A stretch of DNA of 64,000 nt, from positions 1 through 64,000 of the forward strand of contig CAJXQM010000008.1 of assembly GCA_913058145.1 (NCBI GenBank). Direction: 5' to 3'. Below the pieces are notes generated by a model, which had not been told where the DNA came from, did no database searches, and saw only the letters and a program-made list of their open reading frames with translations. This DNA is from an uncultured Colwellia sp. (GTDB lineage: Bacteria; Pseudomonadota; Gammaproteobacteria; Enterobacterales; Alteromonadaceae). A program made the position numbers and the translations under genes. This document shows positions 1 through 8,511 of this stretch, piece after piece. Position 1 is the first letter of the stretch; each line of letters begins with the position of its first letter.

Positions 1-48
1 CGAGATTCGCCTTAGTCTCGTGGGCTCGGAGATGTGTATAAGAGACAG
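1..48. other. Illumina Nextera adapter and i7 index (sequencing artefact)
   Basis: Positions 15-48 are the 34-nt Nextera read-2 transposase adapter, ending in the mosaic end AGATGTGTATAAGAGACAG. Positions 7-14 (TCGCCTTA) match the i7 index N701 as written in the primer, and 1-6 (CGAGAT) match the end of the P7 primer. The three blocks occur in the exact order of a library molecule, so this is not genomic DNA. Genomic sequence begins at 49. It marks a contig end that was not trimmed. Confidence 0.97.
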
Positions 49-903
49 ATATTTGCCATTAAAGGTGCACTGTTGACCCTACTAGTGACAACAAGCCTTA
101 ACGTTTATGCGAAAAAGCTGATTAATGAATGTCAGACTATTGATGTACAAATTAATACCATTAAATTGTTAGATGGTGTTAGCGTTGAAATGCCTTTGGT
201 TGCTAATGCTAGTGACTGTTTAGGGGCTTTTGAAGGTAATAATAGTGCTTTTGATAAACCAATCCAAAATTTGGGTTATGATGAGGATGGCTGGTTAAAT
301 AAAGAAGATTATAATGCTTGGTGGGATGGCCCTGGTGCATTTGTTAATGATGTTGATTTATTAGATCTCGATGGTGATGGTGCTGAAGATGATCCTGGTT
401 GGATATTAGTGGGTAAAGAAGAGCAATCAGGATTTGAAGGTGGAGTAAGTTCAGATGGTACTTTAACTTATAATCATGAGCAATTAGTTACTTTAAATCA
501 TTGTAAAACGGGTGATGAGGATAATACATCTTGTTTTGGTGGTGAGGCGGTTAAAGGACAGTGGGTTTACACTCCACCAGCACAAAATCCGACAGGGTTA
601 CTTGATTTAGTCGGTGGTGATTTTTTTGATCAGGTTGCCATTATTTTTAAAGCAGGGAATGCTTTTGCTATTTATAACTTCAACGTAATTGATTTAGGGT
701 TAGATCCAACATTGGCCGGTGATTATAACTTTGCTTTTACCGGAACTTGGGATATTAGTGAAACACTTGGTAGTGGGCTATCAAATCTTAGTTTTTGGGC
801 AAAAGACCCATCTGTTCCAAGCGTACAGGTGCCAGAGCCTGCAACATTGATTCTTATGATGATGTCGGGTTTATTTTGCTTTAACAGAAGAAATAAAGCC
901 TAG
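49..903 (+). CDS. PEP-CTERM sorting-domain protein, 5'-truncated
   Basis: Secreted protein expected to be an exosortase substrate. The last 24 residues form a PEP-CTERM signal: a VPEP motif, a hydrophobic stretch of about 14 residues, then a basic tail with NRRNK. The readable N-terminus (IFAIKGALLTLL to the VYA-K boundary) looks like a signal peptide lacking its first few residues. The body is rich in Asp and Gly, with a DLDGDGAEDD stretch that resembles a calcium-binding loop; there are four Cys in the middle. No catalytic domain is recognised. The only in-frame start (GTG at 34) lies inside the adapter and adds five false residues, so the true start is missing. It converges on the minus-strand export operon across a hairpin terminator. 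About 284 residues are real. Confidence 0.9.
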   Translation: MFAIKGALLTLLVTTSLNVYAKKLINECQTIDVQINTIKLLDGVSVEMPLVANASDCLGAFEGNNSAFDKPIQNLGYDEDGWLNKEDYNAWWDGPGAFVNDVDLLDLDGDGAEDDPGWILVGKEEQSGFEGGVSSDGTLTYNHEQLVTLNHCKTGDEDNTSCFGGEAVKGQWVYTPPAQNPTGLLDLVGGDFFDQVAIIFKAGNAFAIYNFNVIDLGLDPTLAGDYNFAFTGTWDISETLGSGLSNLSFWAKDPSVPSVQVPEPATLILMMMSGLFCFNRRNKA

Positions 904-919
904 TACTTATTCTGTACCG

Positions 920-950
920 AAAAACGCCAGCTAATTAAGCTGGTGTTTTT
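920..950. terminator. Bidirectional rho-independent terminator
   Basis: A-rich arm 920-932 (AAAAACGCCAGCT), loop AATTA, and complementary arm 938-950 ending in five T, with one G-T pair. The A-tract on the left and T-tract on the right let it act on both strands. It lies between two convergent genes, the PEP-CTERM protein (+) and the ATPase (-), where such a terminator is expected. Confidence 0.85.
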
Positions 951-982
951 ATTGGCTAATAACATTAACTTTACCCGTATTT

Positions 983-2026
983 TTATTCTTCTTCTATTTG
1001 TTCTTTGGCATGTTGACGACTCTTCTGTTTAAGTAGTTTATCAACATAACGTGTCATTTTTATTTTTTGCTTAATGTTACTCTCTAGTATTTCTTCAACT
1101 TCTTTTAAAATATTTTTAATATTTTCGATATCTTCATTGGGAGCTATCGCCACTTGTTGCGATTTTGATGTACTATTTTGATCATTCTGTAATATTTGAG
1201 AGCTTAATGAACCTGTGAGCTCACCCGACATTTCCAACGCGACTTCATTAATAGCATCTATTCCAAAACACGTTAACTCTTCTAAAAATCCAAAAAGTAA
1301 TAAGCGATCAACAAAAATATTAATTTTACGAGGTACGCCTAACGTTTTTTGATGAATAGCTTCAAATGCTTTGTCTGAAAACAAAGACTCTTTTTTGCAG
1401 CCAGCTTGCTGTAAGCGGTGAATTATGTAGTCTTTTACTTCTTTTATACTCAGTGGCTTTAGGTGAGCAGAAGCGATGATACGTTGTCTAAACTGCTCCA
1501 TATTAGGCGCTTGAATAATATCTTTAAGCTCTTCTTGGCCCAGTAAGAAACTTTGAATGAGCGGTTTGTCATCAAGCTGAAAATTAGAAAGCATTCTCAG
1601 CTCTTCAATAGTTTCAGGAGGTAAGTTTTGAGCTTCATCTACAAGCAGTAATGCTCGTTTACCCTGCTTATGCAGTGAAATTAAAAAGGTTTCAATGCTA
1701 CGAAGTACATCGGCTTTACTGTTTCCTTTAAGAGGGATCTTAAATTCAGCAGCAACCAACTCCAATAACTCATCGGGTGATAATTTAGTAGTAACCAATT
1801 GCGCGGCAACAATTTTTTCATCGCCAATAGTTGCTAATAAATTTCGTGCTATGGTGGTCTTTCCTGTACCAATAGGCCCAGTAATAACAATAAACCCTTC
1901 TCCTTGATTTAAGCCATATTGTAAATAAGACAAAGCACGTTGATGATGGCTAGTGGCAAAGAAAAACCGTGGGTCTGGGCTCAATTGAAAAGGACGTTCA
2001 GTGAAGCCGTAGTAACTTTCGTACAT
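983..2026 (-). CDS. XrtA/PEP-CTERM system-associated ATPase (ExeA-like AAA)
   Basis: AAA-type ATPase of the family found in XrtA exopolysaccharide loci, resembling ExeA/GspA. It starts with the typical MYESYYGFTERPF opening. Walker A GPIGTGKTT is at residues 50-58 and Walker B LLLVDEAQ at about 126-133, followed by sensor and arginine-finger regions. The charged C-terminal tail (about 290-347) is predicted helical. Length (347 aa) is near the family norm. It is the last gene of the minus-strand module, one base after the outer-membrane protein gene, so co-transcription is very likely. Its role is inferred from context: energising or organising assembly of the EPS/PEP-CTERM export machinery at the inner membrane. 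The exact substrate is unknown. Confidence 0.88.
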   Translation of the reverse strand: MYESYYGFTERPFQLSPDPRFFFATSHHQRALSYLQYGLNQGEGFIVITGPIGTGKTTIARNLLATIGDEKIVAAQLVTTKLSPDELLELVAAEFKIPLKGNSKADVLRSIETFLISLHKQGKRALLLVDEAQNLPPETIEELRMLSNFQLDDKPLIQSFLLGQEELKDIIQAPNMEQFRQRIIASAHLKPLSIKEVKDYIIHRLQQAGCKKESLFSDKAFEAIHQKTLGVPRKINIFVDRLLLFGFLEELTCFGIDAINEVALEMSGELTGSLSSQILQNDQNSTSKSQQVAIAPNEDIENIKNILKEVEEILESNIKQKIKMTRYVDKLLKQKSRQHAKEQIEEE

Positions 2027-2027
2027 A

Positions 2028-3530
2028 TTAAAATTCTTTTATTATATTGATTATTACGCGTGCTTCATCGTAACTAAAGCGGTCAATAGTAGAAGCACGA
2101 TTCACATGTTGTACCGTAAAATTGCAAGACAAAGAAGAAGCTAGATTTCTTGTGAAAATTGCTGAGATAGTGCGGTAATAGTCTTCTTGGCGACTACCTG
2201 CAGGGTTTTCTTTATCATAAATAGAATAGTTAAACGCTGCTGATAACGATAAGTTGCTTTTGGGACTGATGGTACGCGTCACATTTATGTTTGCGCCCAA
2301 AGTGTCATCTACTATATTGGTTTCTAAACTCGTTCTTTCATTTGTTGAAACATTTACGCCAAATAATGTTTTTGATAATTGTAATTGAGATGACCAGGTT
2401 AAACGTTTATTTAGTGAGTATTCATTGCTTTCGACTAATTGAACATCGTCAGTAGTGACTTCTTGAAAAGAGTTTCTATCAAAGACTTCTAAACTCTCAT
2501 TATAGGTAACTAAATTAGTAAGTCGTTTGGTGTTATGTTTAAAATTTAGATTGTAAGAGTCACCAAAAAAACGTTGGCTATAACTGAATATTAAAGACGT
2601 TCTCACAGAAGGATCCCATTGTATGGACGTATCAAAATAGTCATCACTTACTGTGTCATCAGCGACAAAATTATAGGAAAGATCAATAATCATATGGGGG
2701 GTAGCTAACCATTTTATCCCTGGCCCCCAAGATGAGGTTGTATTTACATTCAGGTTAACTCCCGTACCCTGAATACTTTCATCATAGTAGCGTAAAAAAG
2801 GGTTGAAATTCCAAGAAGTAATAGCGCCGAAAAGCGCTTCCACTGTGTAGTTCTCACCATCATTTTCAGTATATTGCTGCTTCCGTTTAGTATAGTCAGC
2901 GTTCAGTTGCCAATATAGGTGGCGGGCACTATTACCATTTTCGCTACTAAGCTGAGCAGTCAAACCCTTGTTATCACCAATGCTATCTTCAGCTCTAGTA
3001 ATGTTATAATTGAGAGATGATGTTGTTGAATAGCTGCTATTGCCAAAATTATACTGCAAACCAGATGAGTACTGTTTTTGTTCAATAGTATTTCCTGACA
3101 CTAAATCAGCTAATCCATTGCGGGCATTATTTTGACTAATGTTTGCTATATTAGCGCTAGCGGTGAATACAGGGCCACCGCTCCAAAAGTAGTGTTGACC
3201 AGCAGCATTTAACGTTCGAAAATCATCATTCAGTTCACTATCATGGCGGTACAAAGCGTAAATCCAAGCACCAGATAGCTGCAATGTTGTCAAACTAGAT
3301 TTATATTCTGCATCTACTCCAGCAATGGTTTGCGTTACAAAGCTTGATGTGGTCTCTATAGAGGTTAACTCTACATTGTTAGTAAAGGTTTCATCTAAAC
3401 TTACATTAGGTTTTAATTGCCAATCACCTGCTGACACGGAAGCTGACGCTATTAATAGCGTTGCTATACAGCAGCTTGCGATATGATTTTTATTGATTGT
3501 TTTTATTATATCCATAACCGTAATAGCCAT
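2028..3530 (-). CDS. PEP-CTERM system-associated outer-membrane beta-barrel protein (TIGR03016-like)
   Basis: Protein of about 500 residues with a signal peptide ending near ASVSA-G, then alternating polar/hydrophobic segments rich in Tyr, Asn, Ser and Thr, and a C-terminal strand ending in Phe, as in outer-membrane beta-barrels. Size and position between the BY-kinase and the AAA ATPase match the outer-membrane family of XrtA loci. I prefer the ATG at 3530 because AAGGA lies five bases upstream; the ATG at 3536 overlaps that ribosome-binding site. The gene overlaps the end of the kinase gene by about 40 bases, suggesting translational coupling. Likely role (inferred): outer-membrane export or anchoring partner for the polysaccharide. 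Confidence 0.85.
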   Translation of the reverse strand: MAITVMDIIKTINKNHIASCCIATLLIASASVSAGDWQLKPNVSLDETFTNNVELTSIETTSSFVTQTIAGVDAEYKSSLTTLQLSGAWIYALYRHDSELNDDFRTLNAAGQHYFWSGGPVFTASANIANISQNNARNGLADLVSGNTIEQKQYSSGLQYNFGNSSYSTTSSLNYNITRAEDSIGDNKGLTAQLSSENGNSARHLYWQLNADYTKRKQQYTENDGENYTVEALFGAITSWNFNPFLRYYDESIQGTGVNLNVNTTSSWGPGIKWLATPHMIIDLSYNFVADDTVSDDYFDTSIQWDPSVRTSLIFSYSQRFFGDSYNLNFKHNTKRLTNLVTYNESLEVFDRNSFQEVTTDDVQLVESNEYSLNKRLTWSSQLQLSKTLFGVNVSTNERTSLETNIVDDTLGANINVTRTISPKSNLSLSAAFNYSIYDKENPAGSRQEDYYRTISAIFTRNLASSLSCNFTVQHVNRASTIDRFSYDEARVIINIIKEF

Positions 3531-4410
3531 ATTCATCCTTTTTAGACATAACTGTTTTATTCATAACGAAACCTACAGCGATATCTTCATCAAGCTGTGA
3601 AACTGCTCTTTTCACATCATCTAATTTTGTTTTTGACTCTTCAACTACCACCACCGCTTGCCCAACTAAACTAGAAAGGACAGGGGTTTCTGTTACACCT
3701 AATATGGGTGGGCAATCAAAAATAACAATACGATCAGGATAACGCTGCGCTAACTCTTCCGCTAACGCTGCCATTTTTGTACTTGCGAGTAATTCATTAG
3801 TTAAATGATGTGGTTTTCCGGCAGGAATTAACTTCAGGTTAGTGATGTTTGTATTATAAATCACATCAGATAAAGAGTGCACTTCGTCAAGTAAGTACTC
3901 AAGTAAACCTTGTTTACTTTCAAACTCTAATTCGCGGTGCAAGCTTGGCCTTAAAACATCAGCATCAACTAACAAAACTGTTTTGTCTTGTTCAAGGGCA
4001 ATACTTAAGGCAAGATTAATTGAAATAAAGGTTTTGCCCTCATTGGCGTTGGAACTACTCACCATAATTAAGTTGCTATGTTTTAATGTTTTAGCGGCAG
4101 GACCAAAAGCGTTGTTTAGTAATTTACGCTTAATATAACGAAACTCTTCTTGTATATGATGAGCACTATTCGTGGTATATATAAACCCTTTTTTGGTTAA
4201 GTGTTCACCGTTTAATATTATAGTTTCTTTATCTGTTGTAGTTGTTTGAACGTTAGTTTTTCCCGCCTTCACCTTATAGATAGGGATATTGGTACTCTGA
4301 GTTGGCGATTCAATTTTGGACGTTTTTGAATCGCAGCTCTGCGGTAAGCTGTTATTCTTATATTGTTCCGCTTGCTTTTGTTTGGCTAGTGCCTTTTCTA
4401 TAGTACTCAC
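3490..4410 (-). CDS. BY-kinase / tyrosine autokinase of the XrtA EPS system (Wzc/CpsD-like)
   Basis: Cytoplasmic P-loop tyrosine autokinase regulating polysaccharide chain length through a Wzz partner. Motifs: Walker A SSSNANEGKT at 118-127, Walker A' VLLVDADVLRP at about 145-155, Walker B IVIFDCPP at 228-235. The C-terminus carries a cluster of five Tyr at 294, 296, 297, 299 and 301, the usual autophosphorylation tail. The first 80 residues are low-complexity and lack membrane segments, so the membrane activator is the separate Wzz-like protein encoded three bases upstream, as in split CpsC/CpsD systems. Start is GTG at 4410. The gene overlaps the next one, and the Tyr-rich tail is encoded in the overlap. 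Confidence 0.9.
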   Translation of the reverse strand: MSTIEKALAKQKQAEQYKNNSLPQSCDSKTSKIESPTQSTNIPIYKVKAGKTNVQTTTTDKETIILNGEHLTKKGFIYTTNSAHHIQEEFRYIKRKLLNNAFGPAAKTLKHSNLIMVSSSNANEGKTFISINLALSIALEQDKTVLLVDADVLRPSLHRELEFESKQGLLEYLLDEVHSLSDVIYNTNITNLKLIPAGKPHHLTNELLASTKMAALAEELAQRYPDRIVIFDCPPILGVTETPVLSSLVGQAVVVVEESKTKLDDVKRAVSQLDEDIAVGFVMNKTVMSKKDEYGYYGYGYNKNNQ

Positions 4411-4413
4411 GGC

Positions 4414-6003
4414 TTAAAATATCCTTTTCAATGGTGTTTGAATGACATCAGGAAATAAAAAATAACTCATAAACATAATAAGAATAAGGAGTAAAAATAG
4501 GTTTGAGATGACAAAAACAATGGTTTTCTTTCTATGCCATTTTTGTAAACCCAAATTTTCATTTGCTGACACAACGCCAAATACAGGTACGCCAGTGGCT
4601 TTAGATAGCTGAGAGGCAGAAGTGGCGACAGGTGATAATTGACTAAGTAGTAATGACAAGCCTATGCCAGTACCAAGGCCAACAAAAGTAACTAATATGA
4701 AGTACAAAATACGCTTAGGCCCTGATGGCTCTGTAGCTGCTCTAGGGGGGTCAATGACTTTAAATTGAATTTTGTTAGTCGTTTCATCGGCTTGTTGTGC
4801 TAGTTGAGCTGTTTCTTGTCGATTTAACAATTGTTCGTACTTATCTTTAGTAATTTCATAGCCGCGATTAAGTGCAACAAGCTCACCTTCAATTTCAGGT
4901 AAAACGTGGATTTTATTTTCAAGATTTTTTACCTTAGTACGATAATCGTTAGCTCTAACTTTTATTAAAGCGACTTGGTTTTCAAATTGATTAATTTGAA
5001 TTTGTAATTGCTGAATAACAGGGTTTTGACTTGTTATTGATGTACTGCCGTCTTTATTGCTAGCTATGCTTAAGTAGTCATCTATTTCTTCAGAGCGTTG
5101 CTTTTCTAAGTACGCTAAGCGTCTTTTCGCTTCAGAAACATCGGGGTGTTTATCTGTATATCTTAGTTGTAAAGAGTCCAGCGAACGTTCTAATTCAGCG
5201 ATACGCTCATCGTAGCTGGTTTTAATTGAATTAGATGTTTGGATTTTATTTTGAGAATTATTTGATTCAGCTGGTCCTGTATTCAATTGTGCTTTAGCTG
5301 AGTTAAGCTGAGTTTCGGCTTCTAATAAACTCAGTTCAATAAGCTGTAATTGCTCTTTAGCAATATTGAGCTTGTTATAATAGCCGCCATATTGATCTGG
5401 TAGCATATTACTGTATTTTTGTTTGAAATCGGTTAAACGAGATTCCGAACTGGAAAGCCTATTTTCATATTCAGCTATTTGGCTTTTTATGAATTTTTGT
5501 GCAGAATCTGCATCTGTCCGGTTTTCACCAAGGGTATTTTCAATAAAGACAGTCAAAGCAGACTGAACAACATTTTTAGCCATTTCAGGGTTTTGATCTT
5601 CAAAAGAAATGGTAAATATATTATCTCTTCTTCCCTGTTTTTTAATTTTAATATTTCCTCTTAATCGTTGTATGACCTCTTCGTATTGTTGAGGTGTTTC
5701 AGCTTGAATATCCATATCAGTCATTCGTGAGATACGTTCTAAATTCGGACGACTTAATAATGTTTTCACCATTAAATTGATTTGAATATTAGGATTTGTT
5801 TGAACAGTGAGTCCTTTTAATAAGGGGGCTAAAATTGATTGAGTATCAGCATAAATACGTGCTTTAGACTCATAAACGTCTGGCATCATAGCTACTACAC
5901 CCCAACCGATAGGGCATATTAACCAAGTTGATATAATAATATATCTACGTTTAATCCAAATCCCTTTTAAATAATCTATTAGATCATCAAATATTTTTTG
6001 CAT
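4414..6003 (-). CDS. Polysaccharide chain-length determinant (Wzz/GNVR family, XrtA-associated)
   Basis: Polysaccharide co-polymerase of the inner membrane. Membrane segments are visible at about 20-40 (IIISTWLICPIGWGVVAMM), about 432-455 and a third near 495-515. Between the first two lies a large periplasmic domain with long coiled coils (about 170-300) and a GNVR-type region before the second membrane segment. The 529 residues fit the XrtA-associated family, which lacks the fused kinase of Wzc; the kinase follows immediately. The likely function is to set chain length together with the BY-kinase and to contact the Wza-like exporter encoded upstream. Start ATG has AAGG about six bases upstream. 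Confidence 0.9.
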   Translation of the reverse strand: MQKIFDDLIDYLKGIWIKRRYIIISTWLICPIGWGVVAMMPDVYESKARIYADTQSILAPLLKGLTVQTNPNIQINLMVKTLLSRPNLERISRMTDMDIQAETPQQYEEVIQRLRGNIKIKKQGRRDNIFTISFEDQNPEMAKNVVQSALTVFIENTLGENRTDADSAQKFIKSQIAEYENRLSSSESRLTDFKQKYSNMLPDQYGGYYNKLNIAKEQLQLIELSLLEAETQLNSAKAQLNTGPAESNNSQNKIQTSNSIKTSYDERIAELERSLDSLQLRYTDKHPDVSEAKRRLAYLEKQRSEEIDDYLSIASNKDGSTSITSQNPVIQQLQIQINQFENQVALIKVRANDYRTKVKNLENKIHVLPEIEGELVALNRGYEITKDKYEQLLNRQETAQLAQQADETTNKIQFKVIDPPRAATEPSGPKRILYFILVTFVGLGTGIGLSLLLSQLSPVATSASQLSKATGVPVFGVVSANENLGLQKWHRKKTIVFVISNLFLLLILIMFMSYFLFPDVIQTPLKRIF

Positions 6004-6105
6004 TCTAAACCTTAATCCTTAAATCGTTAGAATAAATTATAATCTTTATTAAGCTGCCGCTTTAAATAAGTACCGTTTTGTCAGGCAAAAGTCTAACTTA
6101 TATAT

Positions 6106-6744
6106 TTAAAACCAAGCTTCAGGAATGATGATAATATCGCCTGGAAGCATATCAATGTTGGCACTAATTTCACCCTCTTTTATTAATTTATCAATCATAA
6201 TATTATATTGTTTTTGTTGGCCATCTTTTATTCTAACTAAAATAGCATCATCTCCACCAGCAAACTCGGTTAAACCACCTACCTGAATCATTACATCCAA
6301 CAACGTCATGTGCTGAGTATAATTAATCGCTTTAGGTTGTGCCGCTTCGCCAATAACGCGAATTTGTTCACTGAATGGACCAACAAAACTATTTACAGTC
6401 ACCGTAACAATCGGCTCTCTTAAATAAGTCCCCAATATTTCTTCGATTGAACGGGCTAGCTCAGTGGGTGTTTTACCTGCCACTTTAATGTCTTCAACAA
6501 GTGAGGTGGTAATCATGCCATCGGGGCGAACAATAAATGAGCCCGACACTTCAGGATTACGCCAAACAAAGATATTAAGTTCATCGCCGGCACCAATTAA
6601 ATAGTGATAGGAATAGATATCAGACGTATTAGAAGGATGTAATGTTGCTGTTGGCAATGCATTATTACTTGAACAGGCAGTAATTAGTTGTGCTAAACAA
6701 AGCACAATGACCATTTTAAGTGATCCGGTAAAACGTTTATCCAT
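6106..6744 (-). CDS. Polysaccharide export lipoprotein (Wza-like, XrtA system)
   Basis: Outer-membrane polysaccharide export protein. The ATG at 6744 is preceded by AAGGA seven bases upstream and gives a lipoprotein signal peptide with lipobox ITAC-SS. The upstream in-frame ATG at 6789 would add a polar extension in front of the signal peptide and is less likely. After the lipobox come the Poly_export domain (YHYLIGAGDELNIFVWRNPE) and a SLBB-type domain (RVIGEAAQPKAINYTQHMTLLDVM). At about 212 residues it is short relative to E. coli Wza and lacks the C-terminal amphipathic helix region, as usual for XrtA-type exporters. It is first in the minus-strand module Wza-Wzz-kinase-barrel-ATPase. Confidence 0.9.
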   Translation of the reverse strand: MDKRFTGSLKMVIVLCLAQLITACSSNNALPTATLHPSNTSDIYSYHYLIGAGDELNIFVWRNPEVSGSFIVRPDGMITTSLVEDIKVAGKTPTELARSIEEILGTYLREPIVTVTVNSFVGPFSEQIRVIGEAAQPKAINYTQHMTLLDVMIQVGGLTEFAGGDDAILVRIKDGQQKQYNIMIDKLIKEGEISANIDMLPGDIIIIPEAWF

Positions 6745-6792
6745 GGTTAAGTCCTTTTTAGACATGAAATGTATGAGTAAATTTATCATATT

Positions 6793-6819
6793 ATTATTCT
6801 TTCGAATAATTCGAATAAT
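6793..6819. promoter_or_regulatory. Inverted/direct GAATAAT repeat cluster upstream of the export operon
   Basis: ATTATTC (6793-6799) is the exact reverse complement of GAATAAT (6804-6810), which is repeated at 6813-6819. The segment also contains two TTCGAA palindromes three bases apart. It lies about 50-75 bases upstream of the chosen start of the Wza-like gene, in the gap shared with the divergent glycan operon. It could be an operator or part of the mRNA leader; the protein that would bind it is unknown. Confidence 0.3.
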
Positions 6820-7012
6820 CCTTTCGCATTAATATTGTAGGATATTTTTTTATTAGATGCATAATTTTTAATGGAGATAAAGTAAACGTTCACTTTGGTT
6901 GCTAATGTTATAACACTATTTCATTTACCTAAATAATAATCAGCTTTCAGAGGTGATTGGCAATTTTCCTTGGTTGCAACTATTATTGAGGATGTTGTTG
7001 TGTTGTGTTTTT

Positions 7013-7044
7013 ACAAGGAAGTTTAGTATACAAGGAAGTTTAGT
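7013..7044 (+). repeat. Direct repeat carrying a duplicated ribosome-binding site
   Basis: The 15-base sequence ACAAGGAAGTTTAGT occurs twice, at 7013-7027 and 7030-7044, separated by two bases. Each copy contains AAGGAAG. The second copy sits 11 bases before the ATG at 7050 and is the probable ribosome-binding site of the first gene in the large plus-strand operon. The duplication looks recent because the copies are identical. Confidence 0.6.
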
Positions 7045-7049
7045 CAAAA

Positions 7050-8453
7050 ATGTCTAGTCCAAAATTTAGAGATTTATCAGTATCCAGTAGTTCATTGATT
7101 CTAATTGAATTAATGCTTCTTATTGGTGCGTTGCCACTGACGTTGTACTTAAATAGTATAATTTATTTTATTAAGATCAACCTCATAACCGATAATTATT
7201 TGTTTATATATGCGGTTGTTTTCGCTTTATTAAACCAATTAATATTTTTGTCATTAGGTTTGTATGATTCTAAATTAAGGATTAATTTTCGTAGTGTCAT
7301 TCGTCGATTGCTTATGTGTATCGCAGTTGCTTTTTTTCTGATGACCATAATAAATCCTTTATACGGTCAACATATATTACCCATTGAAATTTTAGCTTTC
7401 GCCTCCCTTGTTAGTTATATTTTGATTGCTAGCTTTCGTTACTTTACTTTTCAAGTAGACTTTTTTGGTTTTCATAAGCGTGTGATTTTAGTGCTTGGCA
7501 CGGGCGAGCGAGCCTCGATAATTGAAAGAAGAATGCGAAGAGATGTCGACCGACAAAAATTTATCGTGCACGGTTACATTGTTATGGATGGTGATTTAGA
7601 GGAGGGCATTCAGAAAGAAACTCGTATAACGCTTAAATGTTCCTTGGTTAATTATGCTTTAGAACACCATATCGATGAAATTATTGTTGCGAGTGATGAG
7701 CGACGTAATAATATACCTGTAGATGAGCTGTTTGCCTGTAAAATTCGTGGTATCGAAATTACCGAAATTTTAGACTTTATCGAACAAGAAACAGGACAAA
7801 TAGCAGTAAACCTTATTTATCCTAGTTGGGTGATTTACTCTAATGGTTTTGCCTCTGTAAATCATTTGAGAAACCATTTAGATTGGCTCTTTAATGCCAT
7901 TATGGCGGTAGTACTGTTTATTCTCACTTGGCCAGTGATGTTGATCACTATTATTTTGATGAAATTTGATGAAGGCTTGCGTGCACCTATTTTTTATTTA
8001 CAAGAGCGGGTAGGTGTTGATGGTGAGCCGTTCGATATTATTAAGTTTAGAAGTATGCGGTTAGATGCCGAAAAATGTGGCGCTCAAATGGCCTCTAAAA
8101 ATGACCCCCGTATTACAAAAATAGGAAATTTTTTACGTAAGTATCGCATTGATGAACTGCCTCAAATGTATAACGTAATACGTGGTGATATGGGGTTTGT
8201 TGGCCCTAGGCCTGAACGTCCTGAGTTTGTGCAAAGCTTAATTAAAAACATTCCTTATTATAATGAACGCCATAATGTAAAACCAGGCTTAACCGGTTGG
8301 GCACAATTAAAGTACCCTTATGGTGCTACAGAGGAAGACTCATTCGAAAAATTGAAATATGATCTTTATTATATTAAGTATCGTAGTTTTTTGCTTGATT
8401 TGCTTATTCTTGTACGCACGGTAGAAATAGTTTTGTTTGGTAAGGGAAGATAA
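7050..8453 (+). CDS. Initiating undecaprenyl-phosphate sugar phosphotransferase (XrtA-associated, TIGR03013-like)
   Basis: Starts repeat-unit synthesis by moving a sugar-1-phosphate from a nucleotide sugar to undecaprenyl phosphate at the inner membrane. Four N-terminal membrane segments (about 15-130) are followed by a Rossmann-like CoA-binding-type region (about 145-250), a reentrant membrane helix near 280-302, and the bacterial sugar transferase domain (about 275-467). Motifs in that domain: QERVG at 318-322, FRSMR at 333-337, RIDELPQ at 366-372 and GPRPERPEF at 385-393. The length of 467 fits the TIGR03013 family of PEP-CTERM loci. It is the first gene of the plus-strand glycan operon. 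The transferred sugar cannot be told from sequence. Confidence 0.92.
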   Translation: MSSPKFRDLSVSSSSLILIELMLLIGALPLTLYLNSIIYFIKINLITDNYLFIYAVVFALLNQLIFLSLGLYDSKLRINFRSVIRRLLMCIAVAFFLMTIINPLYGQHILPIEILAFASLVSYILIASFRYFTFQVDFFGFHKRVILVLGTGERASIIERRMRRDVDRQKFIVHGYIVMDGDLEEGIQKETRITLKCSLVNYALEHHIDEIIVASDERRNNIPVDELFACKIRGIEITEILDFIEQETGQIAVNLIYPSWVIYSNGFASVNHLRNHLDWLFNAIMAVVLFILTWPVMLITIILMKFDEGLRAPIFYLQERVGVDGEPFDIIKFRSMRLDAEKCGAQMASKNDPRITKIGNFLRKYRIDELPQMYNVIRGDMGFVGPRPERPEFVQSLIKNIPYYNERHNVKPGLTGWAQLKYPYGATEEDSFEKLKYDLYYIKYRSFLLDLLILVRTVEIVLFGKGR

Positions 8454-8511
8454 TGATGCTTGTTGATTATCCATTACAAATAGAAAATATTGGCCACAGA
8501 GGTACCAATAG

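Noticed and set aside
34-48. GTG start codon for the first PEP-CTERM gene
   Set aside because: It lies wholly within the Nextera adapter; the codons up to 48 are not genomic.
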